A stretch of DNA of 62,210 nt, taken from positions 1 through 62,210 of the forward strand of contig JAUQPF010000047.1 of NCBI GenBank assembly GCA_030550535.1, written 5' to 3'. The notes beneath the pieces are model-generated. The model worked only from the letters and a program-made list of their open reading frames with translations. It was not told the origin of the DNA and ran no database searches. Origin of the DNA: Candidatus Bipolaricaulota bacterium (GTDB taxonomy: Bacteria; Bipolaricaulota; Bipolaricaulia; Bipolaricaulales; Bipolaricaulaceae). Shown one piece after another: positions 1 to 8,357 of the stretch. Position 1 is the stretch's first letter, and every line of letters starts with the position of its first letter. The position numbers and the translations under genes were made by a program.

Positions 1-737
1 GCCGCGAGGGCGATCTGCCAAAAGCTCTCGGGGTCCAGGGAAGCCCCGCCCACCAGGGCCCCCTGGATCTCCGGAAGCCCCAAGAACTCCCGGGCGTTCT
101 CGGGCTTCACAGAGCCCCCGTATTGGATGCGCACCTCCGCCCCCTTTCCCCCAAAGCGCTCCGAAAGCCAAGCGCGGATGCGGCGGGCCATGTCCTGCGC
201 ATCGTGGGGGTGGGCAGGGACCCCGGTGCCGATGGCCCAGACGGGCTCGTAGGCGATGACCAAAGGCCCCAAAAGCCCGTCCCCAAGGGCCGAGGAAAGC
301 TGGCGCTCCACCACCTCCCAGGCTCGCCCGCCCTGGCGCTCCTCGAGCGTCTCCCCCACGCAGAGGATGGGGGTAAGGCCATGGATCCAGGCGGCCCTCA
401 CCTTCTCCGCCACGAACGCGTCGGACTCCCCAAAGAGGTGGCGACGCTCGGAGTGGCCGCAGATCACGTAGCGCACCCCAAGATCCGCCAATTGATACAT
501 GGAGACCTCGCCCGTGAACGCTCCCTCTTTCTTTGGATGGCCGTTTTGGGCGCCCAAGGCGATGGGGCTCCCCGAAAGGAGCCGTGCGGCCAAGGCCAAG
601 GCCGTGAACGAAGGACACACCGCAAGCTCCACCGACGGCTCGTCCCCCACAAGCTCCAAAAGGCGACGCAGGTATTCCTCCGTCTCCCTCAGGGTCTTGT
701 GCATCTTCCAGTTGGCGGCCACCAAAGCTTTGGACAT
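1..737 (-). CDS. tpiA: Triosephosphate isomerase (3' end cut by window edge)
   Basis: Reading the minus strand from ATG at 737 gives MSKALVAANWKMHKTLRE, the typical N-terminus with the catalytic NWKMHK lysine. It continues through YVICGHSERR (catalytic His), the IAYEPVWAIGTG segment (catalytic Glu) and IQYGGSVKPENA (phosphate-binding loop). About 245 codons are visible, so only the last few residues and the stop lie outside the window. The enzyme interconverts dihydroxyacetone phosphate and glyceraldehyde 3-phosphate in the cytoplasm. A strong Shine-Dalgarno, AAAGGAGG, precedes the start. It is divergent from the slipin gene. Confidence 0.96.
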   Translation of the reverse strand, partial: MSKALVAANWKMHKTLRETEEYLRRLLELVGDEPSVELAVCPSFTALALAARLLSGSPIALGAQNGHPKKEGAFTGEVSMYQLADLGVRYVICGHSERRHLFGESDAFVAEKVRAAWIHGLTPILCVGETLEERQGGRAWEVVERQLSSALGDGLLGPLVIAYEPVWAIGTGVPAHPHDAQDMARRIRAWLSERFGGKGAEVRIQYGGSVKPENAREFLGLPEIQGALVGGASLDPESFWQIALA

Positions 738-748
738 CCTCGCCTCCT

Positions 749-777
749 TTGGCAACGGGATGGTAGGCGTCTATCAT
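749..777 (+). promoter_or_regulatory. Sigma70-type promoter for the slipin gene
   Basis: TTGGCA (749-754) and TATCAT (772-777) are separated by exactly 17 bp. The predicted transcription start near 784 leaves a short leader containing AAGGAGG (788-794) ahead of ATG at 800. Visible by eye; not tested. Confidence 0.55.
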
Positions 778-799
778 GGGGCCAAGCAAGGAGGTGCGC

Positions 800-1555
800 A
801 TGGTGGGCGGGTTTTGGATTGCAATCCTGGCGGCGCTGGTCCTGATGTTCTTGGCGAGCGCCATCCGCATCGTCCGTGAATACGAACGGGGGGTGATCTT
901 CCGCTTGGGCCGCCTCATCGGCGCCAAAGGGCCCGGCCTTTTCTTCATCATCCCCTTCGTGGACAAGATGGTGAAGGTGGACCTGCGCACGATCACCCTG
1001 GACGTTCCCCCTCAAGAGGTGATCACCAAGGACAACGTGCCCGTGCACGTCAACGCCGTGGTGTACTTCCGGGTGGTGGACCCCACCGCCGCGGTCGTGG
1101 AGGTCCTGGACTTCGTGGAGGCCACGCGCCAGATCTCCATGACCACCCTGCGCTCCATCGTGGGGAAATCTGAGCTCGATGAGCTCCTCACCGAACGGGA
1201 GCGTCTGAACCGCGAGCTCCAGAAGATCATCGACGAGCACACCGATCCCTGGGGAGTCAAGGTCATCACCGTGGAGATCAAGGACGTGAAGATCCCGGCG
1301 GAGATGCAGCGGGCCATTGCCCGGCAGGCGGAGGCCGAGCGCGAGCGGCGCAGCAAGATCATCCACGCGGAGGGCGAGCTTCAGGCCGCGGAGAAGCTGC
1401 GGGAAGCTGCGGCCATCATGCAGCAGTCGCCGGGAGCCCTGCAGCTTCGGTACCTTCAGACCCTCACAGAGATCTCCGCGGAGAAAACGAACACCATCGT
1501 GTTTCCGTTGCCGCTGGAGCTTTTGGACGCCCTGCGTCGGCGCGACGAACGGTGA
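800..1555 (+). CDS. Slipin / stomatin-like SPFH (band 7) membrane protein
   Basis: A 251-residue protein with one N-terminal membrane helix (about residues 4-22, rich in Ala, Leu and Ile) followed by [16 protein letters not shown], the hallmark opening of the SPFH/band-7 domain. A charged helical segment ([19 protein letters not shown]) follows, typical of oligomerising slipins. These proteins form membrane-bound scaffolds often tied to protease or membrane quality control. I chose ATG 800 because AAGGAGG lies 5 nt before it; the in-frame ATG at 776 lies inside the promoter. Its TGA overlaps the GTG start of the next gene. No NfeD-type protease partner is adjacent. Confidence 0.9.
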   Translation: MVGGFWIAILAALVLMFLASAIRIVREYERGVIFRLGRLIGAKGPGLFFIIPFVDKMVKVDLRTITLDVPPQEVITKDNVPVHVNAVVYFRVVDPTAAVVEVLDFVEATRQISMTTLRSIVGKSELDELLTERERLNRELQKIIDEHTDPWGVKVITVEIKDVKIPAEMQRAIARQAEAERERRSKIIHAEGELQAAEKLREAAAIMQQSPGALQLRYLQTLTEISAEKTNTIVFPLPLELLDALRRRDER

Positions 1556-2289
1556 AGCTTTGTGTTTTGGGAAGCGGATCCTCCGGGAATGCCCTCCTTG
1601 TGGAGGGCCCCGCCGGCCCGGTGCTCGTGGACTGCGGGCTCCTTTGGCCGGACCTCGAGGCCCGGGCCAGACGGGCCGGCCTCTCCCTGCACGGCCTGCG
1701 CTACGTGGTCGTGACCCACGAGCACACCGACCACGTGCGGGGCCTGGAGCAAGCGCGCCGCCGCGGGGCCAAGGTGGTGGCCAGCGCCGGAACCCTCCGG
1801 GCCCTGGGGATCAAGGGCCTTCCGGCCGAACCCGGGCTCGAGGTGGCCGGGATCCGGATCCTCCCCATCCCCCTTCCCCACGATGCCCTAGAGCCCATCG
1901 GCCTGCGGCTGGAGGTGGATGGCCTGCGGCTGGGCGTGGTCACCGACCTGGGCCGCGTCACCCCAACTGTCCTGGAAGCCTTGAAGGGGTGCGAAGTTTT
2001 GGTGTTCGAGTCCAATCACGACCTGGAGATGCTTCTCACTGGCCCTTACCCCTGGCCCTTGAAGATGCGCATCCTTGGGCCCTTGGGGCACCTGGCCAAC
2101 GACGAGGCCGCCCAGGCCCTGAAGGGCCTGCGGGACTGGGCCAAGACCGTGTACTTGGCCCACCTCTCGCGGGAGAACAACCGCCCCGAGCTGGCGTTGG
2201 AGACGGTGGCCCAGGCCCTGAACGGCTGGGAAGGGCACCTCCTTCTGACCTATCCGGACCGGCCGAGCGCGGTGTTCTCCGCGGGGTAG
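1552..2289 (+). CDS. MBL-fold metallo-hydrolase (YycJ/WalJ-like)
   Basis: A 245-residue metallo-beta-lactamase-fold protein. The N-terminus [18 protein letters not shown] and the metal-binding motif [10 protein letters not shown] (HxHxDH) match the YycJ/WalJ family of cytoplasmic nucleases or hydrolases; [10 protein letters not shown] and AHLSRENN supply later metal-site and family motifs. The start is GTG at 1552, overlapping the slipin stop as GTGA, so the two are probably co-transcribed. The 3' end overlaps the oppositely oriented ftsI by 40 bp. The substrate cannot be told from sequence. Confidence 0.88.
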   Translation: MKLCVLGSGSSGNALLVEGPAGPVLVDCGLLWPDLEARARRAGLSLHGLRYVVVTHEHTDHVRGLEQARRRGAKVVASAGTLRALGIKGLPAEPGLEVAGIRILPIPLPHDALEPIGLRLEVDGLRLGVVTDLGRVTPTVLEALKGCEVLVFESNHDLEMLLTGPYPWPLKMRILGPLGHLANDEAAQALKGLRDWAKTVYLAHLSRENNRPELALETVAQALNGWEGHLLLTYPDRPSAVFSAG

Positions 2290-3917
2290 ACCAGGCCCAT
2301 GGCCGCCATGGCCCGCACGATCCGCCCCACTGAGGGCACGGCCGTGGTCCCGCTCCAAAAGTCGTCCGTCTTGCTGGTCTGGTAGATCACCACGATCGTG
2401 TAGCGCGGGGAATCCCAAGGGAAGAAAGCGCCCATGGCCGTGGTGACGTGGCCGGGGACGTAGCCTTGACCGGGAAGGGCGATCTGGGCCGTCCCGGATT
2501 TCCCGCCCACCTTGAACCCCGGCACACGGGCGGGTGTCCCCGTTCCCGTGTTCACCGCATACTCCAAGAACTCCCGAATTTTTTGGCAAGAGGAGGGCTT
2601 GGCGATGGTCTCCCGGGCTTCCGGAGGTCCGAAAAGGAGGCGCGGCCGCACCCATAGCCCGTCGTTGCTGAGCGCGGCATACGCGGCGGCAAGCTGGATG
2701 GCCGTCACCCCCACGCTTTGTCCGAACGAGCTCACCGCCAGATCCACCTCCGTCCACTTTTCCGGCGGGCGAAGGATCCCGGCTACCTCGCCAGGGAGCT
2801 CGATCCCTGTGGGCCTTCCGAAGCCCATGCGGGTGAGGTATTCGTGGAGCTTTGGGGCACCCACCCGCTGGGCCACCTGCACGAGGACCGTGTTCACCGA
2901 TTGGGCCAGGGCGTCGCGCAGGTTGAGCGGAGGGTAGCTTTTGTTGTTCGCGTTTTTTATGGCCACCCCGGCCACGATCCGCGGGGAGGAGGCCTCAAAA
3001 AGCTCGGTTTCCGAAACCAACCCGAGGTCCCAGGCGGCCAGGGCCACCAGGGCTTTGAACGTCGAGCCCGGCTCAAACACGTCCGTCACCGCCCAGGGCT
3101 TAAGGAGGGCCACATCCGGGTTTTCCCGGCTCCACCGGGGGGCCTGGGCCAGGGCCAGCACCTCCCCGGTCTTGGGGTTCAGGACCACCGCGCAGCCCCG
3201 GTCCGCGGGCGTGGTCCGCAGGGTCTCCTCCAACTCCTCCTCGCACAACCACTGGAGGCGGTGGTCCAGGGTGAGGCGCAGGTCCTTCCCGGGCGCGCCC
3301 GGCTCTTCCTCCACGACCTCGTAGGGGCTGCCATCGGCGGCTCGCACGATGCGCCATACCTTGGGTTTCCCGCGCAGGATTTCGTCGAAGACGAGCTCTA
3401 AACCAGAAATCCCGTTTCCATCAATGTCCACCAAGCCGAGAACTTCGATGGCCAGGTTGCCATGGGGATAAGCTCGCTTCCAGGTCGGGAAAAAGAGCAG
3501 CCCCTGGATGCCCTGGGCCTTGGCCAGGGCCTGGAAGCGCTTGGCCTTGTCCAGGTCCACGTTGCGGGCAAGCCAGGTGAAGTACCCCGTCCGGTACACC
3601 TTGCTTTTGGCCTCCTCGCGGGAAAGCCCAAGCTCCCGCACCAACAGCTCCACGAGGAGCTCGGGCCTGGTGACGTGGTAGTTATCGAGGGCGATGGAAT
3701 AGGCGGGGACATCGTAGGCCAAGGGCGCGCCGTTCCGGTCGTAGATCGTGCCCCGCTGGGAGGGGAGCTCCACCCGGTCCTCTTGGATCCTCTGGGCCAA
3801 TCCCAGCCACTTCTCGTGCTCCACGACCTGGAGCTGGAAGAGGCGGGCCAGGATGGCTAGACCCGCCAAGGCCAGAAGGAAAAAGCCCCAAAATCCCCGC
3901 TTAACCACCGGTTCCAT
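2250..3917 (-). CDS. ftsI: Penicillin-binding protein 2 / FtsI-type peptidoglycan transpeptidase
   Basis: About 555 residues: a short cytoplasmic tail, one membrane anchor (GFWGFFLLALAGLAILARLF), a dimerisation region (RGTIYDRNGAPLAYD) and a penicillin-binding transpeptidase domain. The active-site motifs are all present: SxxK in EPGSTFKALV, SxN in AQSVNTV and KTG-type in GGKSGTAQI. It cross-links peptidoglycan, presumably at the septum, given its place after rsmH and ftsL. The start is uncertain: ATG 3917 or an in-frame TTG at 3929; both overlap the end of ftsL. The last 40 bp overlap the convergent hydrolase gene. Confidence 0.92.
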   Translation of the reverse strand: MEPVVKRGFWGFFLLALAGLAILARLFQLQVVEHEKWLGLAQRIQEDRVELPSQRGTIYDRNGAPLAYDVPAYSIALDNYHVTRPELLVELLVRELGLSREEAKSKVYRTGYFTWLARNVDLDKAKRFQALAKAQGIQGLLFFPTWKRAYPHGNLAIEVLGLVDIDGNGISGLELVFDEILRGKPKVWRIVRAADGSPYEVVEEEPGAPGKDLRLTLDHRLQWLCEEELEETLRTTPADRGCAVVLNPKTGEVLALAQAPRWSRENPDVALLKPWAVTDVFEPGSTFKALVALAAWDLGLVSETELFEASSPRIVAGVAIKNANNKSYPPLNLRDALAQSVNTVLVQVAQRVGAPKLHEYLTRMGFGRPTGIELPGEVAGILRPPEKWTEVDLAVSSFGQSVGVTAIQLAAAYAALSNDGLWVRPRLLFGPPEARETIAKPSSCQKIREFLEYAVNTGTGTPARVPGFKVGGKSGTAQIALPGQGYVPGHVTTAMGAFFPWDSPRYTIVVIYQTSKTDDFWSGTTAVPSVGRIVRAMAAMGLVYPAENTALGRSG

Positions 3918-4203
3918 CGCGAAGCTCAAGATAACGAATGCGCGAGAGATCGAAGGGAGCCAGGCCCAGGGCGCGGGCCCGCTCGCTCAAGGTCTCCGGG
4001 GAATAGGCCTCCCGAAGTTTGTGTTCCCAAAAAAGCTTTTCCCCTTGAAGCTCTTGGATGGCGAGGAGGAGGCGTGCCTCCTCCGCGCGCAGGCGCGCAA
4101 GAACCGTGCCCTGCCAAAGGTAAAGGAACGCAAGGGCCGCAATGAGCAGACCCAAAGCTAAAAAACCTGCCACAGCCTCCCAGGAGCCCCGCTTCCCCAG
4201 CAT
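3901..4203 (-). CDS. ftsL: FtsL-like septum formation protein
   Basis: A 100-residue bitopic protein: a short N-terminal tail, one membrane helix (about residues 11-30) and a coiled-coil-like stretch (LARLRAEEARLLLAIQELQGEK), ending with a segment resembling the usual LSERARALGL repeat of FtsL/DivIC proteins. It would act with FtsB and FtsI in the divisome. Identification rests on size, topology and its position between rsmH and ftsI rather than on strong sequence identity, because FtsL diverges fast. A 50-nt gap separates it from rsmH. Confidence 0.75.
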   Translation of the reverse strand: MLGKRGSWEAVAGFLALGLLIAALAFLYLWQGTVLARLRAEEARLLLAIQELQGEKLFWEHKLREAYSPETLSERARALGLAPFDLSRIRYLELRDGTGG

Positions 4204-4253
4204 CCTGGGACCAAGCCTAAGAGCTCCCTCACCTAAGGACGGGACACGAGGGC

Positions 4254-5153
4254 TTAACGGGCGGGAACCTCGGGCACCTGGGCGGCGCGGAGGCGGGCCG
4301 AGCGCGCCCGCGGATTACGAGCCACCTCTTCCTTTGTGGGCCGCACCGGCTTTTTCGTGAGGAGCGCAACCCGCCCTGCGCGGGCCTCCTCGCGCAGAAA
4401 GCGCTTGACGATCCGATCCTCCAAGGAGTGGAAGGCGATCACGCAGAGCACCCCACCCGGCGCGAGGAGGTCCACGGCCTGGGGCAGGGCCTCCCGCAGG
4501 GCCGAAAGCTCGTCGTTTACGGCGATCCGCAGGGCCTGGAACGTGCGCGTGGCCGGGTGGATCCGGTAGTTCCCCGGCGGATAACAACGGGCCACGAGGC
4601 GCGCCAGCTCCCCCGTCGTGCGCAGAGGCCGGCTCCGCACGATCGCCCGGGCGATCCGCTCCGCGTACCTTTCCTCCCCGTATTCCCGGAGGATCCGGAC
4701 AAGCTCATGTTCGGAAAGACCGTTCACGAGGTCCGCAGCGGTGACGGGATTGTCGGGATCCATGCGCATGTCCAAGGGACCTTCGTGCTGGAAGGAGAAG
4801 CCCCGCTCGGCCTGGGAAAGGTGGAGGGAGGAAAGCCCAAGGTCGAAGAGCACCCCGTGGACTTCGTCGACGCCAAGACTGTGGAGAAGGTCCCGAAGGT
4901 TACGGAAGTTTCCGCGCACCGGCTGAAAGCGCTCACCAAAGCCCCGTAGCCGTTCCGTTGCAAGCTCCAAGCTTTGGGGGTCCTGGTCGATCCCGATCAC
5001 CCGGGCCCCTTGGGCGAGCAGGGCCTCCGCGTGGCCACCCGTGCCCACCGTGGCGTCCACGATGACCTTCCCCACCCTGGGCTCGAGGAAACGCAGGACC
5101 TCCGCGAGCAAAACGGGCTCATGGAAGACGCCAAAGCCAAGACCGGGCTGCAT
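4254..5153 (-). CDS. rsmH: 16S rRNA (cytosine(1402)-N4)-methyltransferase
   Basis: A 299-residue SAM-dependent methyltransferase. FHEPVLLAEVLRFL at the N-terminus, VDATVGTGGHAEALL (SAM-binding loop), FDLGLSSLHLSQAERGFSF and the C-terminal VIAFHSLEDRIVKRFL are diagnostic of RsmH (MraW). It methylates C1402 in the ribosomal P site. The start ATG 5153 lies 2 nt after the stop of the oxidoreductase gene, and no clear Shine-Dalgarno is visible, so translation may be coupled. This is the usual first gene of a dcw cluster; mraZ is absent here. Confidence 0.95.
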   Translation of the reverse strand: MQPGLGFGVFHEPVLLAEVLRFLEPRVGKVIVDATVGTGGHAEALLAQGARVIGIDQDPQSLELATERLRGFGERFQPVRGNFRNLRDLLHSLGVDEVHGVLFDLGLSSLHLSQAERGFSFQHEGPLDMRMDPDNPVTAADLVNGLSEHELVRILREYGEERYAERIARAIVRSRPLRTTGELARLVARCYPPGNYRIHPATRTFQALRIAVNDELSALREALPQAVDLLAPGGVLCVIAFHSLEDRIVKRFLREEARAGRVALLTKKPVRPTKEEVARNPRARSARLRAAQVPEVPAR

Positions 5154-5155
5154 AT

Positions 5156-6934
5156 TCACAGGGTGAAAAGCTTGGGGCCGGGAAGCCCAAGCTCCGCGAG
5201 CTTTTCTTGGGTGGGGCGGCCCTTCTCGTCCCAGCCGCGCAGCCGGTAGTAGGTGAAAAGCCATTTTTGGAAGTCCTCGCGGGTGAAATGGCGCCCAGCA
5301 AAAAGCCCGGCCTCATGCGGCTCGGAGAAGAAGCGCTCAGGAAGGGTGTCCGCCGTGCGGCCCCGCGCGAGGTTGATGAGCCGATGAAGGTTTTCGATGC
5401 GTTCGCCTGCGCGCAGAAGCGTCTCCGGCGTGACCTCCATCCCCGTGAGGGCCGCAAAGAGCGGGGCCAACCGATCAAACCCAAAGGGAAGAAAGTCGCA
5501 GACGATGAGGGAGTTCCGCGCCGCTACCTCGTCCTGCCCCTCCTTCACGAACCTGGGCACGGACTCCACGGTGAGGACCCCTTGCATCTCGGCGGTGGCC
5601 GACCAAAACCGCGTGTGGGAGGCGAAATCCGCCGTGGCCAGGGAAAACCCCATGGAGGCGCATCCCTTGGGGTTCACCCCGGAAAGCTCCATTCCTCCCA
5701 CCTGGATCGCGAAGTATTCGGCTCCCCGGCCGATCTTCTCCGCAGCGATCCGCGTGCCCTCGGCGAGGAGATCCCCAATGCCCTCGCGCCGGGCGATCTG
5801 GCGAATGAGGGCGAAAACCCCTTCCGCGTCCCCGAATTTTGGGGGCAAGGGAAGGAGGCCGCGCTCCGCGGCCTCCAGGGCGAAGGAGATCACCACACCC
5901 GTAGAGATCGTGTCCAGCCCCAGATCGTCGCAGAGCCAGTTGGCGTAGGCCACGGCTCGGGCATCCCCAATCCCTAAGTTCGCCCCCAAGAACGCCGTGG
6001 TCTCGTACTCTGGCCCCTCAAGCTCCAGGCCGTCAAAGCGGGCACGCTTCCCGCAGCGGATGGGGCAGTTGAAGCAACCCCGCGGCTCCCAAGAGAGCGC
6101 CCGCTGCATGGCCTGGGACGTGATCCCTTCGAAGCCCTCGAACCGACACTCCCGGAAGTTCCGAGTGGGCAGGAACCCGGCCTCCTGAGCTAGCCGAATC
6201 CACATGGTGGTGCCCAGCTCCTCCCTCTTTTTGCGCATGGGGTGCGCCAGGAGATCTTCGACGAGCTTTCGGTTCAGCGTATGAAAGCTTTGCTCGTCTG
6301 CGATGGGAACCTTTTCGTTTCCCGGGGGGACGACGAGGGCCTTGAGGTTCTTGGCGCCCATGACGGCGCCGGCCCCGCCCCGGCCGAACTGGCGCCAAAG
6401 GCCCGTGCCGATGCAGGCAAACCGCACCCGCCGCTCGCCGGCAGGCCCGATGGAGGCCACCTCCGCCCCCGGATGCCGCTCTTTGAGGGCCCTTTCGGTG
6501 GCAAAGATCCCTTGTCCCCAGAGGGCCTCGGCAGGATGGACGAGGGCCCGGTCCGGCCGGATCTCCAGGTACACGGGCTTCTCCGCGCGGCCCAGGATGA
6601 GGAGGCCGTCCAGGCCCAGGCGGCGCAGGGCTGGCCCAAAATGCCCGCCGGCGTGGGAGTCCACGGCGGAGTTCGTGAGGGGCGAGAGGAACACCACGCA
6701 GGAGCGGGCGGAGGTGGGAATAGGGCTCCCCGTCACCGGCCCGGTCATGAAGATCAGGGGGTTCTCCGGGGAAAAGGGGTCTCCCGGAAGCCCGAGGTCG
6801 TAGAGGATCTTGAGGCCCGCGCCTTTCCCACCCAAAAACCTTGCCCAAAGCTCCGCGGGCGGGGTCCACACCTTGGAGGTCCCGGAGGCGAGGTCCACAA
6901 GGAGCAAGCGGTGGAAGTAGCCGGCGTAGTTCAT
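5156..6934 (-). CDS. Aldehyde:ferredoxin oxidoreductase, tungsten-type (copy 1)
   Basis: A 592-residue AOR-family enzyme. The N-terminal domain has RLLLVDLASGTS and FLGGKGAGLKILYDL; GRGGAGAVMGAKNLKAL is the pterin-cofactor signature. The 4Fe-4S ligands are CFNCPIRC (Cys287, 290, 294) plus a C-terminal Cys in SLIVCDFL, with DDLGLDTIST nearby. Family members oxidise aldehydes to acids using tungstopterin and ferredoxin in the cytoplasm. ATG 6934 overlaps the homoserine dehydrogenase stop as ATGA, and rsmH follows 2 nt later, so it sits inside the operon. The substrate is unknown. Confidence 0.95.
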   Translation of the reverse strand: MNYAGYFHRLLLVDLASGTSKVWTPPAELWARFLGGKGAGLKILYDLGLPGDPFSPENPLIFMTGPVTGSPIPTSARSCVVFLSPLTNSAVDSHAGGHFGPALRRLGLDGLLILGRAEKPVYLEIRPDRALVHPAEALWGQGIFATERALKERHPGAEVASIGPAGERRVRFACIGTGLWRQFGRGGAGAVMGAKNLKALVVPPGNEKVPIADEQSFHTLNRKLVEDLLAHPMRKKREELGTTMWIRLAQEAGFLPTRNFRECRFEGFEGITSQAMQRALSWEPRGCFNCPIRCGKRARFDGLELEGPEYETTAFLGANLGIGDARAVAYANWLCDDLGLDTISTGVVISFALEAAERGLLPLPPKFGDAEGVFALIRQIARREGIGDLLAEGTRIAAEKIGRGAEYFAIQVGGMELSGVNPKGCASMGFSLATADFASHTRFWSATAEMQGVLTVESVPRFVKEGQDEVAARNSLIVCDFLPFGFDRLAPLFAALTGMEVTPETLLRAGERIENLHRLINLARGRTADTLPERFFSEPHEAGLFAGRHFTREDFQKWLFTYYRLRGWDEKGRPTQEKLAELGLPGPKLFTL

Positions 6935-7953
6935 CGCTGTTTGCGGTGGATGGCCAGAAGGTCCGCAAGGACCGCGTGGCCGGTGACCTCGGGCCCCGCG
7001 CCCGGCCCCACCACCGTGATCGCCCCCAAGGGATCGAGCTCCAGGGTGAGGGCGTTCAGGACCCCGCCCACCTGGGCCAAGGGATCGGAAAGCGGGAGGC
7101 GCTCCGGCCCCACCTTGGCCCAAACGCCCTCCTCCGTGCGCACGGCCTCGGCCACAAGCTTCCACCGATACCCCTCCTTCGGGGCCCTGTGGACCTCGGG
7201 GGCCGAAAGCCCGGTGATCCCTTGGCAGGGAACATCATTTGGGCGCAAATCCCCGCCAAGGACCATGTTGGCGAGGATCACGATCTTGGCCAGGGCATCG
7301 AGGCCCTCCACGTCCGCCGTGGGGTCCGTCTCGGCATAGCCGAGCCTCTGGGCCTCCCGAAGCGCTTCCTCGTAGGTCTTCCCCGCCTCCATTTGGGTGA
7401 GGATGAAGTTGGTGGTGCCGTTGAGGATGCCGCGCACGCGGCGAACCGGGGCCGCCAGGCCGAACTCCGCCAGGGAAAAGAGGGGGGTCCCGGCCATGAC
7501 CGTCCCCTCAAACCGAAAGCACACGCCGTTCTCCTCGGCCAGGGCCAGGAGCTCCTTTCCGTACAGGGCCACGGGGCCTTTGTTCGTGGTGACCACGTGC
7601 TTTTTGGCCGCGAGGGCAAAACGGATGTGGCCGGCGGCGGGCTCGCCCGTGCGCAGGTCCGTGGGGGTGAGCTCCACCACCACGTCCGCCCCGGATTCCT
7701 CGATCACCGTGAAGGCCGTGAGGCCCTTCCCGCCTCGCCCGAGCTCCCCGAGGTCCCGGTTCTCCAGCCAGGCGCGGCTCAGCGCCTCTAGATCCAAGCC
7801 CTCCGGCGCGAGCACCGTGCCCCGGCGAACGTCATGGACGGCCACGATTTGGGGGGCGAAGCCAAAGCGTTCCCGGAGCCAGGGGCCGTGACGCCAAAGC
7901 ACCTGCACGAACCCATACCCTACGTTTCCGTACCCGATGAGGCAAAGCTTCAT
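6931..7953 (-). CDS. hom: Homoserine dehydrogenase
   Basis: A 340-residue enzyme with an N-terminal Rossmann motif (CLIGYGNVGYGFV), VVVELTPTDLRTGEPA, the NKGPVALYGKEL stretch and the family signature GILNGTTNFILTQM followed by GYAETDPTADVEG with catalytic acidic residues. It reduces aspartate semialdehyde to homoserine for threonine and methionine synthesis. There is no C-terminal ACT domain, so feedback control by that route is unlikely. It is the first gene of the run leading to ftsI; the ATG is 8 nt from a TATACT hexamer and no Shine-Dalgarno is visible. Confidence 0.95.
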   Translation of the reverse strand: MKLCLIGYGNVGYGFVQVLWRHGPWLRERFGFAPQIVAVHDVRRGTVLAPEGLDLEALSRAWLENRDLGELGRGGKGLTAFTVIEESGADVVVELTPTDLRTGEPAAGHIRFALAAKKHVVTTNKGPVALYGKELLALAEENGVCFRFEGTVMAGTPLFSLAEFGLAAPVRRVRGILNGTTNFILTQMEAGKTYEEALREAQRLGYAETDPTADVEGLDALAKIVILANMVLGGDLRPNDVPCQGITGLSAPEVHRAPKEGYRWKLVAEAVRTEEGVWAKVGPERLPLSDPLAQVGGVLNALTLELDPLGAITVVGPGAGPEVTGHAVLADLLAIHRKQR

Positions 7954-7961
7954 GCGCTGCG

Positions 7962-7967
7962 AGTATA
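7962..7967 (-). promoter_or_regulatory. -10 element of hom (leaderless layout)
   Basis: The minus strand reads TATACT at 7967-7962, then 8 nt, then the ATG of hom at 7953. Transcription would start at or next to the start codon. No good -35 match was seen. Confidence 0.45.
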
Positions 7968-8008
7968 CCCGCGGGCGAAGCGGCTCTTATGGGGTCCCGT
8001 CGCTCGGC

Positions 8009-8037
8009 TATACTTGCACTTGTGCACAAGAGTGCAA
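8009..8037 (+). promoter_or_regulatory. arsR promoter (-10) overlapped by a nested palindromic operator
   Basis: TATACT (8009-8014) is followed by the perfect 12-bp palindrome CTTGTGCACAAG (8019-8030). Just outside it, TTGCACT (8014-8020) and AGTGCAA (8031-8037) form a second inverted pair. The site covers the predicted transcription start and the first codons of arsR, as expected for ArsR autorepression. Confidence 0.7.
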
Positions 8038-8357
8038 TAAACGTGCCCGAAACGCGTTTGACCGCGTTGGGACAGGCCTTGGCCCATCCGGCGAGGGTGC
8101 GCATCCTCGCCCTCCTCGCCCAGGCGGAGAAATGCGGCTGCGCGCTCGCCGAAGCGCTCGGACTTGACCCCTCCGTGGTCTCCCGACACCTCGCTTTGCT
8201 TGCGGAAGCGGGCCTCGTCACCTCCCGACGGGAGGGACCGCGCCTCCTTTGGCGGCTGAGCCACGACCATATCCCCCTTGTCCTCGCCTGTTTGGCCCGC
8301 TTGAGTTGCGAAAGGAGTACGCATGACATGGTGGCAGATTCTTCTCAGCGGATTTGA
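8022..8357 (+). CDS. arsR: ArsR-family metalloregulatory repressor
   Basis: About 111 residues forming a winged-helix repressor: LTALGQALAHPARVRILALL opens the fold, and GLDPSVVSRHLALLAEAGLV is the recognition helix region. The CxC in AEKCGCALAEAL sits where classical ArsR proteins bind arsenite between the two helices, so As(III) or a similar thiophilic metal is the likely inducer. GTG 8022, 7 nt after the -10, is the best start if the mRNA is leaderless; GTG 8043 is the alternative. The gene runs 35 nt into the permease gene and heads the arsenic operon. Confidence 0.88.
   Translation: MHKSAINVPETRLTALGQALAHPARVRILALLAQAEKCGCALAEALGLDPSVVSRHLALLAEAGLVTSRREGPRLLWRLSHDHIPLVLACLARLSCERSTHDMVADSSQRI

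Noticed and set aside
776-800. Slipin start at ATG 776
   Set aside because: It overlaps the -10 hexamer, and the Shine-Dalgarno AAGGAGG at 788-794 points to ATG 800.
1317-2333. Long plus-strand reading frame of 338 codons overlapping slipin and the MBL hydrolase
   Set aside because: Arg/Pro/Gly-rich low-complexity translation with no motif, out of frame with two well-supported genes; a normal by-product of high GC.
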